Below are positions 36,623-46,190 of a stretch of DNA of 64,000 nt, piece after piece (the stretch's first letter is position 1; each line of letters starts with the position of its first letter). The notes under the pieces are model-generated. The model was not told the DNA's origin. It searched no databases and saw only the letters and a program-made list of their open reading frames with translations. This stretch comes from Candidatus Bathyarchaeota archaeon (GTDB lineage Archaea > Thermoproteota > Bathyarchaeia > Bathyarchaeales > Bathycorpusculaceae): positions 1-64,000 of the forward strand of contig JAOUPS010000002.1 of the NCBI GenBank assembly GCA_029879735.1, given 5' to 3'. A program made the translations under genes and the position numbers.

Positions 36623-37504
36623 TTACATTATCAACTTCGCAACGTTTTTTCCTCTGGGCACACCGAAAAAGTTCGCTACGGGATTACATTTAGTCCTGAA
36701 CAGCAATGCGTGAGGTTTTTTCAGTTTGTATTCTGTTAACGTTTCGGCATAACCCATTCCCTTCGCAAAAATCATGTCAACAGAATCGTAAACCTCTAAA
36801 AATTCTTTGGAAAATTCTTTTAGTGCTAATCCAACAGCGTCCGTTCCGGTCGTGATAATTTTGTCGGCAATCTTGTTCACTCCGGAAACTTCTGCATCTT
36901 CTAGAGTTGCGTCGTTGAGTATGGCTCCGCCTTTAACACCAACCGTCACTGTTACACCCATGTTTTTCAGTTGCTCAACAAGCAAAGTGTCAAAAACAAT
37001 TTCCCCAGCGTTATCTGTCAAGTAAAAGACTTTATTGGCTTTCTTGGCTAGTTCGTAAATCTTGCCAGTGTCATCCAAGACCATGTCTTTTCCAGCGTTT
37101 CTGAAGAGTTTTCTGAGACCGCCAAATGTGAATTTGTGGCCTGAGATGTCAAACTCTATTATATTTCCAACTATGGCGCATAGGCATGCCCTCTTGAACC
37201 TGTCCCGCTGCGTGTAGCCTTCTTCAACAAGTTTTCTAGCGAGGGGCAGGAGCTTCAACGCTTTTTCGTTGCTTATCCTTTTGCTTCTCTTGTACGGGTC
37301 GTTGTTGCCCGTAATCCTCTTTATCAGTCGGTCTCTTTTGGTGCCTAGGTCTGCTGGCACCGCTGTTGGCTTAAACTCTTTGCCTAGTAATCGCAAGAGT
37401 TCAACCATACTCCTGAAACGTAAGGCAGGGTTTGTCGTGGCTTCTGTGAGTTCTGCTTCGGCTCTGTTGACTATGCACGCGGCACATTCAGCCTCAACCT
37501 TCAA
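36623..37504 (-). CDS. DUF89/ARMT1-family damage-control phosphatase
   Basis: A 293-aa protein with the archaeal DUF89 layout: N-terminal cysteines (AECAACIVNRAEAEL), the metal site in FYLTDNAGEIVFDTLL, KGGAILNDATLED, and the C-terminal GMGYAETLTEY and LFRTKCNPVANFFGVPRG. DUF89 enzymes are metal-dependent phosphatases that remove harmful side-product sugar or cofactor phosphates. Its place between triosephosphate isomerase and a debranching enzyme supports metabolite repair in sugar metabolism. Confidence 0.87.
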   Translation of the reverse strand: MKVEAECAACIVNRAEAELTEATTNPALRFRSMVELLRLLGKEFKPTAVPADLGTKRDRLIKRITGNNDPYKRSKRISNEKALKLLPLARKLVEEGYTQRDRFKRACLCAIVGNIIEFDISGHKFTFGGLRKLFRNAGKDMVLDDTGKIYELAKKANKVFYLTDNAGEIVFDTLLVEQLKNMGVTVTVGVKGGAILNDATLEDAEVSGVNKIADKIITTGTDAVGLALKEFSKEFLEVYDSVDMIFAKGMGYAETLTEYKLKKPHALLFRTKCNPVANFFGVPRGKNVAKLIM

Positions 37505-37515
37505 TTCTAGTTCTC

Positions 37516-38217
<702 letters not shown>

Positions 38218-38289
38218 TTAGCGTTAACGTTTATCGCTAATATTGTTTTGGAATGAAACTTTGAAATACACGTGTTCAGCATGCTATCT

Positions 38290-38832
38290 TTACGGTACGA
38301 AAACAGCTGTTGCAACGACTGTTGTCCATAAGCCCTCTTTGTCTCCGGTTGCAGACTGCGTTATGTTGGTTGTTTTGACGATTAATCCGCTGGTCTTAAA
38401 CAACTTTTTTCTCTCATCCCAAGCGGTTTCTGGGTCAAAACGGATTCCCATGGTTGTCGCCATCATTGTTGCAGCCAGATCTTCCGCATAATCTCCAGCC
38501 ACTTCATCCCTCTGTCCAAAAGAATGGTGCTCAGCAAGATAACCATAATCATTCTTGCCCGACGGAATCGCCACCCCTATTGATGCGGCAATCAACCTGT
38601 GCGGCTCATTAGTCGAATTCTTAGCCAGAACAACGAAGATTATCTCTCCAGGCTTCATCATTTTCAAACCATTTTCTCTCGAAACAAGTTTACAACCCGG
38701 CGGTATTATGCTTGAAACATTCACCATGTTGAACTGTCGTATACCAGCACTCCTCAAGGCTAACTCAAAAGATTGTAAATACTCTTTATGTTTGCCTACA
38801 CCTTTCGTTAAGAAAAAATATTTGGGAATCAT
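38290..38832 (-). CDS. pdaD: Pyruvoyl-dependent arginine decarboxylase
   Basis: About 180 aa from ATG 38832 (a further ATG at 38853 is possible). The proenzyme cleaves itself at a serine in NVSSIIPPG to give the pyruvoyl group. [15 protein letters not shown] and [17 protein letters not shown] are family hallmarks. It makes agmatine from arginine for polyamine (and tRNA agmatidine) synthesis. Confidence 0.9.
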   Translation of the reverse strand: MIPKYFFLTKGVGKHKEYLQSFELALRSAGIRQFNMVNVSSIIPPGCKLVSRENGLKMMKPGEIIFVVLAKNSTNEPHRLIAASIGVAIPSGKNDYGYLAEHHSFGQRDEVAGDYAEDLAATMMATTMGIRFDPETAWDERKKLFKTSGLIVKTTNITQSATGDKEGLWTTVVATAVFVP

Positions 38833-38982
38833 TTCGCAATAAATTAACAACATATGTTTATTAGTTTTTTGTTTTCGGCGAACACTATCTTGTTTGAGTT
38901 ATTGAACATTCCCAGAAGTTTGTTGGTGTTGGGGAAAAGAATAACAAGGCATTACGCCTAATCTCTTTAAGAGGTTTGGCAG

Positions 38983-40164
38983 GTGCGACTGTACCACAGT
39001 GTATTCAAAGATGAAACAAAACTTGACATTAACTATGTTCCTTACAGGCTTCCTCATAGGGATGCGGAACTGCATTTACTAGCGGAGTTTTTCAGCTTCA
39101 TGTTGAAGGCTCAGGGAAGGATGGCTCAGAGGGTCATTATAACTGGGGACATCGGTACCGGTAAAACCGTGCTTTCCCAGCGTTTCGGGACGAACATCAC
39201 CCGCGAAGCAGATAAACGTGGAATAAATCTCCGCTATGTCCATGTTAATTGCCGTGAATACCGGGGAAGCCTCTTCCTCATCCTACACCATGTGGTTTCA
39301 ATCTTTCATCCGAATTTTCCAAGACGCGGCTACTCCGCCGAGGAGCTTCTGCGAATTCTCCTGCAAGTTCTAGATGAACAAGACACACACGTGATCTTGA
39401 CGCTAGACGAGTTTGAAAGCCTTGTTGAGAGAGAAGGCTCTGAAGCCGTTTACAAGCTCACTCGCTTACAGGAAATAAGAATGAACAAGCCTCAAAGAGT
39501 CTCGCTCATATGCATTCTGCGAGGTCTAAGGGCGATTGAAGGGTTAGACGCAAGCACGAGAAGCACCTTGCAATCCAACATAATTCATCTCGAGAGATAC
39601 TCAGAACAGCATCTTATGGACATCCTCAACGATCGCGTTTCCCTAGCCTTCAAACCTTTAACGGTGCCAGAAGACACTTTAGGCCTAATCGCGGAACTTG
39701 CCTTCTCTGAGAACGGAAATGCCCGCTTTGGAATCGAACTGCTTTGGAGGGCTGGAAAGTACGCGGACGCTGAAGATCTGGGCATTGTTGCGCCGGAGTG
39801 TGTCCGAAAGGCCGTTTCGAGCATATACGCTGTTATGCGCAAGAGTGATTTAGCCTCTTTAAGCCATCACGAGAAACTCTTCTTGCTCGGCGTAGCCAGA
39901 CTTTTCAAAGGTAGTCAGAAAGCTTATGCTTCTTTAACCGAGGCTGAACGGGCTTACGCTGTTGTCTGCGAAGAATTTGATGTGCAACCGCACAGCCACA
40001 CGCAACTATGGAAGTATCTGCAGATGCTTTCAGCTCTGAGCATAGTGAAAAAGAAGGTTTCAGCAGCCGATTCACGTGGAAGGTCAACAATTGTTTACCT
40101 GCCTAGGATTCCAGCCCACGAACTAGAGAAAGAATTAAGCACCCTTCTAGAAAAAGAAGCGTGA
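38983..40164 (+). CDS. Orc1/Cdc6 replication initiator
   Basis: A 393-aa AAA+ protein: Walker A TGDIGTGKTVLSQRFG near residues 52-62, Walker B ILTLDEFESL near 140-150, sensor 2 near NARFGIELLWRAG, and a winged-helix domain at about 290-393. It binds origin recognition boxes and loads MCM. Start is GTG. The 129 bp upstream contain a GT/GGGG-rich stretch (TTGTTGGTGTTGGGG at about 38921-38935) that could be an origin element, although no paired ORB is evident. Confidence 0.9.
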   Translation: MRLYHSVFKDETKLDINYVPYRLPHRDAELHLLAEFFSFMLKAQGRMAQRVIITGDIGTGKTVLSQRFGTNITREADKRGINLRYVHVNCREYRGSLFLILHHVVSIFHPNFPRRGYSAEELLRILLQVLDEQDTHVILTLDEFESLVEREGSEAVYKLTRLQEIRMNKPQRVSLICILRGLRAIEGLDASTRSTLQSNIIHLERYSEQHLMDILNDRVSLAFKPLTVPEDTLGLIAELAFSENGNARFGIELLWRAGKYADAEDLGIVAPECVRKAVSSIYAVMRKSDLASLSHHEKLFLLGVARLFKGSQKAYASLTEAERAYAVVCEEFDVQPHSHTQLWKYLQMLSALSIVKKKVSAADSRGRSTIVYLPRIPAHELEKELSTLLEKEA

Positions 40165-40240
40165 AACAGTCACGAGAACAGCCCGAAAATTTATACATGA
40201 ACTTTTCGAAATAGCACTATAAGCACTGAGGGATGAAGAA

Positions 40241-40690
40241 ATGAAAAATAAAGTGGTCGTTGCAGTTTGTGGTGGTTTTGACCCGATTCACGTAGGACAC
40301 ATAAGACACTTTAGGGATGCCAAAAAACTGGGAGAAATTCTGGTTGTAATGTTAAATGACGATGACTGGCTTATGAAAAAGAAGGGTTATGTTTTTATGC
40401 CGTTTGAAGAACGAAAAGAAATAGTTGAAAGTATCAGGCACGTTGATAAAGTTATACCAGTCATAGACACAAATGGTTCGGTTGCCAAAACTCTCGAACA
40501 GTTGAAACCTGATGTTTTTGCTAAAGGCGGTGACAGAAAAATAGGTAACATTCCAAAGTCTGAAATAGATGTTTGTAAAAGATTGAGAATCAAAATAGTT
40601 TTTAGTGTCGGTGGTGGAAAAGTTCAGTCGAGTTCATGGTTAATAGAGAAGATGAAGAAAGAGCCAACAAACTCGCCGACACACACCTAA
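40241..40690 (+). CDS. Cytidylyltransferase-like nucleotidyltransferase (RibL/TagD type)
   Basis: A 149-aa protein with the HxGH motif in GGFDPIHVGHIRHFRDAKKL and the later KGGDRKIGNIPKSE and KVQSSSWLI. Archaeal members include the FAD synthetase RibL and glycerol-phosphate cytidylyltransferases. The sequence does not decide which. GAGGGATG precedes the ATG. The 3' end overlaps the next gene. Confidence 0.8.
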   Translation: MKNKVVVAVCGGFDPIHVGHIRHFRDAKKLGEILVVMLNDDDWLMKKKGYVFMPFEERKEIVESIRHVDKVIPVIDTNGSVAKTLEQLKPDVFAKGGDRKIGNIPKSEIDVCKRLRIKIVFSVGGGKVQSSSWLIEKMKKEPTNSPTHT

Positions 40691-41001
40691 AACAACCCTT
40701 TAATAACGAAGCAAGCCTAACATCATCCATGCAAATAGAAAACATCCTTGGCAGCAGAATTCGTGTGAAAATTCTGAAAATCCTAGCACAAGTGGGTGAA
40801 CTCAACGTTTCTGAGATTGCCCGCAGGCTCGGCGTGAACTACACAACCACAAGTAAGCATCTAAAAATTTTGGAGGATGAACACATCCTCCAGCATAAAG
40901 TGTATGGTAGAATCCGTTTATACAGGTTTAACGAACATTCACCTAAGGCTAAGGCAATACAAGAACTTATGGAAACCTGGGAACATGCAAATAAGCAGTA
41001 G
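40636..41001 (+). CDS. ArsR-type winged-helix regulator
   Basis: A 121-aa protein, or 90 aa if it starts at ATG 40729, which would remove the 55-bp overlap with the previous gene. The HTH is NVSEIARRLGVNYTTTSKHL, followed by a wing (HKVYGRIRLYRFN). It resembles ArsR/Lrp-type regulators without visible metal cysteines. It is followed in the same direction by the coiled-coil gene and moaCBA. Confidence 0.75.
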   Translation: MVNREDEERANKLADTHLKQPFNNEASLTSSMQIENILGSRIRVKILKILAQVGELNVSEIARRLGVNYTTTSKHLKILEDEHILQHKVYGRIRLYRFNEHSPKAKAIQELMETWEHANKQ

Positions 41002-41022
41002 ACAGTTAATTATATCCAGCAA

Positions 41023-41754
41023 GTGGTGCAAGCTTTGGTCAAAAGGGAGTTTACCGAAAAGATAAGCGAATTTGAAGAAGTCTTGCAGAAGGTTGCAAGC
41101 GACATAGCCAGTGGAGCACTTTTCGAGAAGCTTCCACCGTCAGAATTGCTGAACAAGACTGAGGAGTACATCAACCGCCTAGAGGACTTAGCAATAAGCA
41201 CTAAAGAGTTTATGCTCATTCTTAAACCAGAAAAAGCCTACATGATAAAGGTTGTTTGCAAAAACTTCACCCAAACCTTAACAACCTTCAAGGATGTTTT
41301 GCTTCAAAACACGCAAGATCCACTTGCAAATTCCCGTTTAGCCTTCGAACAGCTGAGAAAAGCCCTAACAGATGGTTCAGATTTTCTTTTTTTGATGCGG
41401 GAGGTCAGGGATGATCCTTCTCCGCTTATAGAAGCCATGCTCGCTTTGAAGAAGGCTTCCGAAACTAAAGGTCCAATAGTGAGTATACAGGCTTCAGAGG
41501 ATGTTCAACCTCTCATCAAATACGTTTTAAGCCGCATCGACGAGTTTAGAGCCTCATTGATGGGTTTAGAGAAGAAGGTTGGGGAAATGAAGCAGATCAT
41601 GCGAGAACTCCAAGAAGAAAGTCTGAGAATACTTTCAGGCGAAGCCAAAGCACAGCCTAAAACAGACAAGGATAAAAATGAAAAGGAACAACTTTCCCTC
41701 TCAAACTTTAAAGCAGAAGAAAAAGAAGGAGACAACGCTCATGACGATGGTTGA
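41023..41754 (+). CDS. Hypothetical coiled-coil protein upstream of moaC
   Basis: A 243-aa mostly helical protein with a long coiled coil near 175-215 (GLEKKVGEMKQIMRELQEES) and a charged tail. No family recognised. GTG start. Its end overlaps moaC by 14 bp, so it is part of that operon. A structural or cytoskeletal role is possible, but there is no evidence for one. Confidence 0.6.
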   Translation: MVQALVKREFTEKISEFEEVLQKVASDIASGALFEKLPPSELLNKTEEYINRLEDLAISTKEFMLILKPEKAYMIKVVCKNFTQTLTTFKDVLLQNTQDPLANSRLAFEQLRKALTDGSDFLFLMREVRDDPSPLIEAMLALKKASETKGPIVSIQASEDVQPLIKYVLSRIDEFRASLMGLEKKVGEMKQIMRELQEESLRILSGEAKAQPKTDKDKNEKEQLSLSNFKAEEKEGDNAHDDG

Positions 41755-42235
41755 TATAACCGGAAAACCTGAAGTCATCCGTGAAGCAACCGCAACCGGG
41801 ACGATCAAACTGAAAGCTGAAACCATGCGCTTAATCAAGGAAGGAAAGGTTGCGAAGGGAGACCCCCTCTACACGGCCAAAATTGCGGGAGTTCTGGCTG
41901 CCAAAAAAACAAGCACCTTAATCCCCTTTTGCCATCAACTGCCATTGACGAGCGTAAAGGTTGAAGTAGAAGTCTTGGATCACTCCACAGTGCAGGTTAC
42001 TTCCACCGTCAGGACAAAAGCCCAGACAGGCGTTGAAATGGAAGCCCTAGTTGCAGCCACCATCAGCCTCTTAACAATCTGGGACATGGCTAAACAATAC
42101 GAGAAAGACGCAGAAGGACAATACCCATCTACAGTTATCCAAAACATCCATGTCGTAAAAAAGGTTAAAGAAAACATTCAGAGGGAAATCTCAAGTGAGC
42201 GAAAGCACGAAAAAACACAAGACTATAGCTCCTAA
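41741..42235 (+). CDS. moaC: Cyclic pyranopterin monophosphate synthase
   Basis: A 164-aa MoaC. I use ATG 41741, preceded by AAGGAG, because the family begins with MVDITGK; an upstream ATG at 41678 adds an unrelated lysine-rich lead. Motifs are DPLYTAKIAGVLAAKKTSTLIPFCHQL-type sequence with PFCHQLPL, the active-site region TGVEMEALVA and DMAKQYEKDA. It converts the MoaA product to cyclic pyranopterin in molybdopterin synthesis, needed by the tungsten enzyme at the left end. The gene overlaps moaB by 41 bp. Confidence 0.92.
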   Translation: MTMVDITGKPEVIREATATGTIKLKAETMRLIKEGKVAKGDPLYTAKIAGVLAAKKTSTLIPFCHQLPLTSVKVEVEVLDHSTVQVTSTVRTKAQTGVEMEALVAATISLLTIWDMAKQYEKDAEGQYPSTVIQNIHVVKKVKENIQREISSERKHEKTQDYSS

Positions 42236-42725
42236 AAAACTGAAATTCGGCATCTTCATCTGCAGCACATCCCGCTACCAAGAACTGAAAAAAGGTAAGC
42301 ATGTGAAAGACGCCTCAGGAGACCTAATTGAATCTTTGCTGAGAAACGCAGGGCACACGGCATCGTTTCGGAAAACAATTCCAGACGATAAAGCGTCAAT
42401 TGAGGAAGGTATGCGGCATGCTTTGAATTTCGCTGATGTGGACGCCGTTGTTTTTTGTGGCGGTACCGGCATAGCCATCGCGGATGTCACTGTTGAAACA
42501 GTTTCGCCTTTCCTAGAGAAGGTCTTGCCAGGGTTCGGCGAGATTTTTAGGCGTTTAAGCTACGATAAGATCGGCTCTGCCGCTGTTTTGTCTCGCGCCA
42601 TTGCAGGTGTGGCAAGAGGGAAAGCGTTTCTCTGTATTCCAGGTTCGACTGATGCCGTTAGGCTTTGTTTTGAAAAGCTTATATTGCCGGAAGCCGCCCA
42701 CATCGTTAAGCATGCACGGGAATAA
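42195..42725 (+). CDS. moaB: Molybdopterin adenylyltransferase family protein
   Basis: A 176-aa MoaB/MogA-fold protein: FCGGTGIAIADVTVETVSPF is the GGTG nucleotide-binding region, and SAAVLSRAIAGVARGKAFLC with IPGS follows the family. It activates molybdopterin with ATP before metal insertion. GTG start, overlapping moaC; moaA follows after 2 bp. Confidence 0.9.
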   Translation: MSESTKKHKTIAPKKLKFGIFICSTSRYQELKKGKHVKDASGDLIESLLRNAGHTASFRKTIPDDKASIEEGMRHALNFADVDAVVFCGGTGIAIADVTVETVSPFLEKVLPGFGEIFRRLSYDKIGSAAVLSRAIAGVARGKAFLCIPGSTDAVRLCFEKLILPEAAHIVKHARE

Positions 42726-42727
42726 CG

Positions 42728-43657
42728 ATGTTGATGAAAGACAACTACGGACGCCCGCTCCTTAACCTACGCGTAGCAATCACGCAACGTTGTAATCTGC
42801 GTTGCTTGTACTGTCACAGGGAAGGCGAAGAACGACTTGTGAGAGACATCGCCGCGGAAATGACCGTTGACGAAATTGTTCGCATCGTTAGGATTGCTGT
42901 TGGTTTGGGCATCTCTAAGGTTAAGCTTACGGGCGGAGAGCCTCTCATGCGCAAGGACGTCGTGGAAATTGTTAGGGGCATCGCATCGATACCGGGCTTG
43001 AAGGACTTGTCCATGACCACTAATGGAACGTTGCTTGATCCTTTGGCTGAAGGGCTGCATGCAATCGGCTTAAAACGTGTAAACATTAACATTCCCACCC
43101 TTAACGGCGAAGTTTATGGTGAGTTGACTGGTGGCAGATTGGAAGATGTTTTGGAAGGTGTTAAAGCTGCTGTTGAGGCTGGGCTTTACCCCGTTAAGCT
43201 TAACATGCTCATCTTAAAAGGCGTAAACGACCGTGATGTCCCAGAAATGATTGAATTCGCCCGAGAAACTGGAACAATTTTACAGTTGATTGAGCTTGAG
43301 CCAATAAACATAAGCGATACTTACTATTCCACGCATCATAAGTTGCTGGATGAATACGAATGCATGTTAAGGCAGAAAGCAGTGAAAACTGAAACTAGAA
43401 GGTATATGCAGAACCGCCACATCTATCACTTGCCAGAAGTGACGGTTGAAATTGTGCATCCAATAGAGAACACAGAATTCTGCATGCGCTGCACACGCCT
43501 ACGCGTGACAAGCGACGGAGAACTGAAACCATGCCTGATGAGAAACGACAACCTCGTGGACATTTTAACACCCATGAGAAACGGAGCAAACGACAAAGAA
43601 CTGACAGAACTGTTCAAACTAGCGAACCAAAAAAGGCAGCCATACAACAAGAATTGA
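42728..43657 (+). CDS. moaA: GTP 3',8-cyclase, radical SAM
   Basis: A 309-aa radical-SAM enzyme. The N-terminal cluster is CNLRCLYC (C-x3-C-x2-C) and the second cluster is in FCMRCTRLRVTSDGELKPCL. KLTGGEPLMRKD is the SAM-binding loop. It carries out the first step of molybdopterin synthesis from GTP. Last gene of the moaC-moaB-moaA operon. Confidence 0.92.
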   Translation: MLMKDNYGRPLLNLRVAITQRCNLRCLYCHREGEERLVRDIAAEMTVDEIVRIVRIAVGLGISKVKLTGGEPLMRKDVVEIVRGIASIPGLKDLSMTTNGTLLDPLAEGLHAIGLKRVNINIPTLNGEVYGELTGGRLEDVLEGVKAAVEAGLYPVKLNMLILKGVNDRDVPEMIEFARETGTILQLIELEPINISDTYYSTHHKLLDEYECMLRQKAVKTETRRYMQNRHIYHLPEVTVEIVHPIENTEFCMRCTRLRVTSDGELKPCLMRNDNLVDILTPMRNGANDKELTELFKLANQKRQPYNKN

Positions 43658-43799
43658 ATATGCATACTTTAATTTCGTCTGCAAAATTCTGGGATATGGG
43701 TGCACATAACATCCAAGAGGCCATGGAGTAATGATGTTAAACCTTTAACAACTGATGCTTCACTTAAACAGACGTACGGTGACAAATTACATAAGCGGC

Positions 43800-44312
43800 C
43801 TAGACATTTTCTGAAAAGAGTTCGATCACCTTTGCTTCACGCTTATCGATGTCCAGCAACGCAACGGTTGATTTGCCAGTTAAATATCCGCAGACTTCGC
43901 CTGGATTCACAACTAAAGTTTTGCCCTTTCGGTAAACTTCAGCATTATGCGTATGTCCATAAACAACAACGTCAAAGCTTTCACCATTGATTAAAGCCAT
44001 TAAAAGCTCCTCTTCGTTTCCGTGTAGCAATGCGATTTTTAAGCCGTCTACAACTATTTCGGCGAAGTTTCCACGCATCTCCAACTCTTCATGCTCGCCG
44101 AATCTCTTCTTTAAAAGTTCACGGTCACCATCATTGTTCCCGAATACACCAATCAACTTCGCTCTTAACTTCTTGAATTTTGGAATTACAAAGGGCGCCA
44201 CATAATCTCCGGCGTGGAGCACAAGCTCAACATTTTCCTCGTTCAACTTTTTTACAGCTTTATCAACCATAGGCAATCGGTCATGCGTATCTGCAATTAA
44301 ACCCACCAGCAT
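43800..44312 (-). CDS. YfcE/MJ0936-type metallophosphoesterase
   Basis: A 170-aa calcineurin-fold phosphodiesterase with all metal motifs in order: GLIADTHDRLP, LHAGDYVAPF, FGNNDGDRE, LLHGNEEEL and VVYGHTHNAEV. The family hydrolyses phosphodiesters with Mn or Ni. The biological substrate is unknown. Confidence 0.88.
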   Translation of the reverse strand: MLVGLIADTHDRLPMVDKAVKKLNEENVELVLHAGDYVAPFVIPKFKKLRAKLIGVFGNNDGDRELLKKRFGEHEELEMRGNFAEIVVDGLKIALLHGNEEELLMALINGESFDVVVYGHTHNAEVYRKGKTLVVNPGEVCGYLTGKSTVALLDIDKREAKVIELFSENV

Positions 44313-44396
44313 TTTCTCACCTTTCTAACCTATTTCGTTTGGGTGGAAATAAAGTCTTTTCTGATGTTTCTTAGCACATAGAAGATTGTTCTAGAA

Positions 44397-44415
44397 TATT
44401 CCAATTCTTGGAATA
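44397..44415. promoter_or_regulatory. Perfect inverted repeat, putative operator
   Basis: TATTCCAA-TTC-TTGGAATA has 8-bp perfect arms with a 3-bp spacer and lies 83 bp upstream of a winged-helix gene. It could be that regulator's binding site. Confidence 0.45.
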
Positions 44416-44497
44416 ATCAAGCAAGCGAAACACCACTTAAAACATTCCGTAGCCCTTTCCATTGTAGAAAAGAGTTCTGAAAGAGGAATATAGAAAA

Positions 44498-44833
44498 ATG
44501 AATCCATGGGGCTCAAATCCTCCAAAAAGAAGGGATAAGCTCTTCATAGTTGCGGAAATTTTGGAAATAACAAGGGAAGGAAGCTTGAAAACTCAGGTTA
44601 TGTACAGGGCAAACTTGAGTTTTACTCAGCTCAACAATTATCTCAATTTTATGTTAAAAATCAACTTACTGGAGAAGGTCATGCGAAATGAAAAAGAAAT
44701 ATACAGAGCTACAGAGAAAGGCACCAAGTTTCTACACCGCTATCGTGAAATAACAGAGCTACTTAAAACCGAAAGTGAAAATAGCAAGAACAACGTTAAG
44801 ATTCCTCCTCCTCACCTGCTAAAAAGAGGTTGA
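44498..44833 (+). CDS. Winged-helix regulator (HTH_45-like)
   Basis: A 111-aa protein. KLFIVAEILEITREGSLKTQ, VMYRANLSFTQLNNYLNFML and KEIYRATEKGTKFLHRYREI follow the archaeal PF14947-type winged helix. Members are common small transcription factors in TACK archaea. Confidence 0.8.
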   Translation: MNPWGSNPPKRRDKLFIVAEILEITREGSLKTQVMYRANLSFTQLNNYLNFMLKINLLEKVMRNEKEIYRATEKGTKFLHRYREITELLKTESENSKNNVKIPPPHLLKRG

Positions 44834-44936
44834 GAACCGCAGGCGAAATCAAAGCATATATCTTTAATATTGTTCTGAAGAGAAATGCATCAGGGTGGAA
44901 TATCCGGGGAGAAATAAAGCCGCAACAGAACTCGAA

Positions 44937-45059
44937 TTATTGTTTCAGCTTTCGCTCTTTCTGGTAAGTCTCAACTTTTTCTTTTAAGGTTGGGAATTCG
45001 TTCAGCATGGCTCTCACAACTTGCCAGCGAATTTCCTCGGTTTTTGCATTAACATCCAT
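44937..45059 (-). CDS. Small helical protein
   Basis: A 40-aa frame (MDVNAKTEEIRWQVVRAMLN then EFPTLKEKVETYQKERKLKQ) with charged heptads. A TATA-like TTTATATGG lies about 45 bp before its ATG on the same strand. The composition and promoter suggest a real gene; function unknown. The flanking DNA at 44834-44936 and 45060-45298 holds nothing else I recognise. Confidence 0.5.
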   Translation of the reverse strand: MDVNAKTEEIRWQVVRAMLNEFPTLKEKVETYQKERKLKQ

Positions 45060-45298
45060 GTTATTCAGGCATCCCTAAATATTGTGTAGCAATACACCAT
45101 ATAAACCTTTGTTTCCACAAGCGATATATCCCAGAGAAAGCGTATTCGACGCTTCTACACGCCCTTTTGTCCCATCTCAAGGTTGATTGACATGTTGGCG
45201 TGCGCTAACAATCTCGGTTAAGTACTTTTGGGCGATCATGGAAATTAGCGAAAACCTAAAATTTACTAATCAGCATCAGTCCTTTTCTTAATTGCTGT

Positions 45299-45571
45299 AT
45301 GGAGGAGCTTTGGTTGGTTGTTTCTTTTGATCGTGTCGCGGAAATCTATGATGAAACGCGGGGTTTTCCGGTTTTTGTTATGGAGAAAATCGTTGAGACG
45401 CTGATGGATGAGTTGGAAGGCTACGTAAACATATTGGATGTAGGTGTGGGGACTGCGAGGTTTTCGAAGCCGTTGCAGAACCGTGGATATTATGTGGTTG
45501 GCATAGATGTGTCTTTGAAAATGTTAAGGAAGGCTTTTGAGAGGGGAATGCATATAAGGATAACGATGTAA
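45299..45571 (+). pseudogene. N-terminal piece of a class I SAM methyltransferase, split by an insertion
   Basis: The first 83 codons (to 45547) are a normal methyltransferase start: FDRVAEIYDETRGFPVFVME, the SAM loop ILDVGVGTARFSKPL and VVGIDVSLKMLRKAFERGM. The last few codons before the stop belong to the inserted element. The continuation (RNLLIGSVCSLPFRDDSFDV) lies at 50735, over 5 kb away. Joining the two at the shared ATGC restores the frame. The intact protein would be about 245 aa. Confidence 0.85.
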
Positions 45572-45584
45572 ATGATATGGAAGA

Positions 45585-45617
45585 ATGTTACGTTTATGTG
45601 TAACATGAGTGTAACAT
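45585..45617. repeat. Cluster of TGTAACA-type motifs at the left end of the insertion
   Basis: ATGTTAC, GTAACAT and GTAACAT occur at 45585-45591, 45600-45606 and 45611-45617; the first two form an inverted repeat. A further TGTAACA is near 45750 and TGTTACA at about 50677 close to the right end. Possible protein-binding sites of the element. Confidence 0.45.
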
Positions 45618-45811
45618 TTTCTAATTTTGTGATATTTTCTACTTTTTGGTAGAAATTTTTAGGGCTAAACTAAGCTTTGTTGTTCATTCTAATTATGAAA
45701 GCTTAGAGATTGAGAAAAAGTAGAAAAAAAAATAGAAATTTCTACTTTGTAACACGATTATAATGGAAGCTTATCCTCTCCTCAGTAGCTCAAACGCTAT
45801 ATTGGTAACTC

Positions 45812-46078
45812 TTAATCCTTTTCTGGAATGCTCTCTTCTCTTAGCTTGTTTATTGTTTCTGTTAGCTCTTTGGCCTTCTCAGAATCAATTTTTCTAACTA
45901 ATTGAATCCCTTCCGCTATCAAATTTTGATGTTCACTCTTCAATATTGGTAACTCTTGTTTCTTTTCCGCTCTAAATGGTAACTCTTTACTTTTTTGGGT
46001 TAAGGGGTTAGCAAAGCTCTCTCTTATGCGTTTAAGCTGTTTTTGTAAGGTTATGAAGTTACATTTCACTTTGATCAA
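45812..46078 (-). CDS. Hypothetical coiled-coil protein of the insertion
   Basis: An 88-aa charged protein with heptads (KQLKRIRESF ... LVRKIDSEKAKELTETINKL). No family recognised. A GCGCGCGC block lies 27 bp before its start. The 240 bp after it, at the left end of the insertion, are AT-rich with self-complementary GTAGAAA/TTTCTAC stretches that could terminate transcription. Confidence 0.5.
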   Translation of the reverse strand: MIKVKCNFITLQKQLKRIRESFANPLTQKSKELPFRAEKKQELPILKSEHQNLIAEGIQLVRKIDSEKAKELTETINKLREESIPEKD

Positions 46079-46104
46079 TTCTAGGTGTGATTATTGGAGC
46101 ATAT

Positions 46105-46113
46105 CGCGCGCGC
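46105..46113. repeat. GCGCGCGC block 4
   Basis: CGCGCGCGC is flanked by ATAT and TAGAT, between the 88-aa and nuclease-like genes of the insertion. Confidence 0.8.
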
Positions 46114-46190
46114 TAGATAGACTACTCTTGTTGATTAGTTCAACTTAAGTTAGTTTGAAGAAGAATTAAATTTTAATTCCTCCTTCCTTC

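Noticed and set aside
38854-38982. Replication origin next to orc1/cdc6
   Set aside because: A GT/GGGG stretch is present, but no repeated or inverted ORB motif could be shown.
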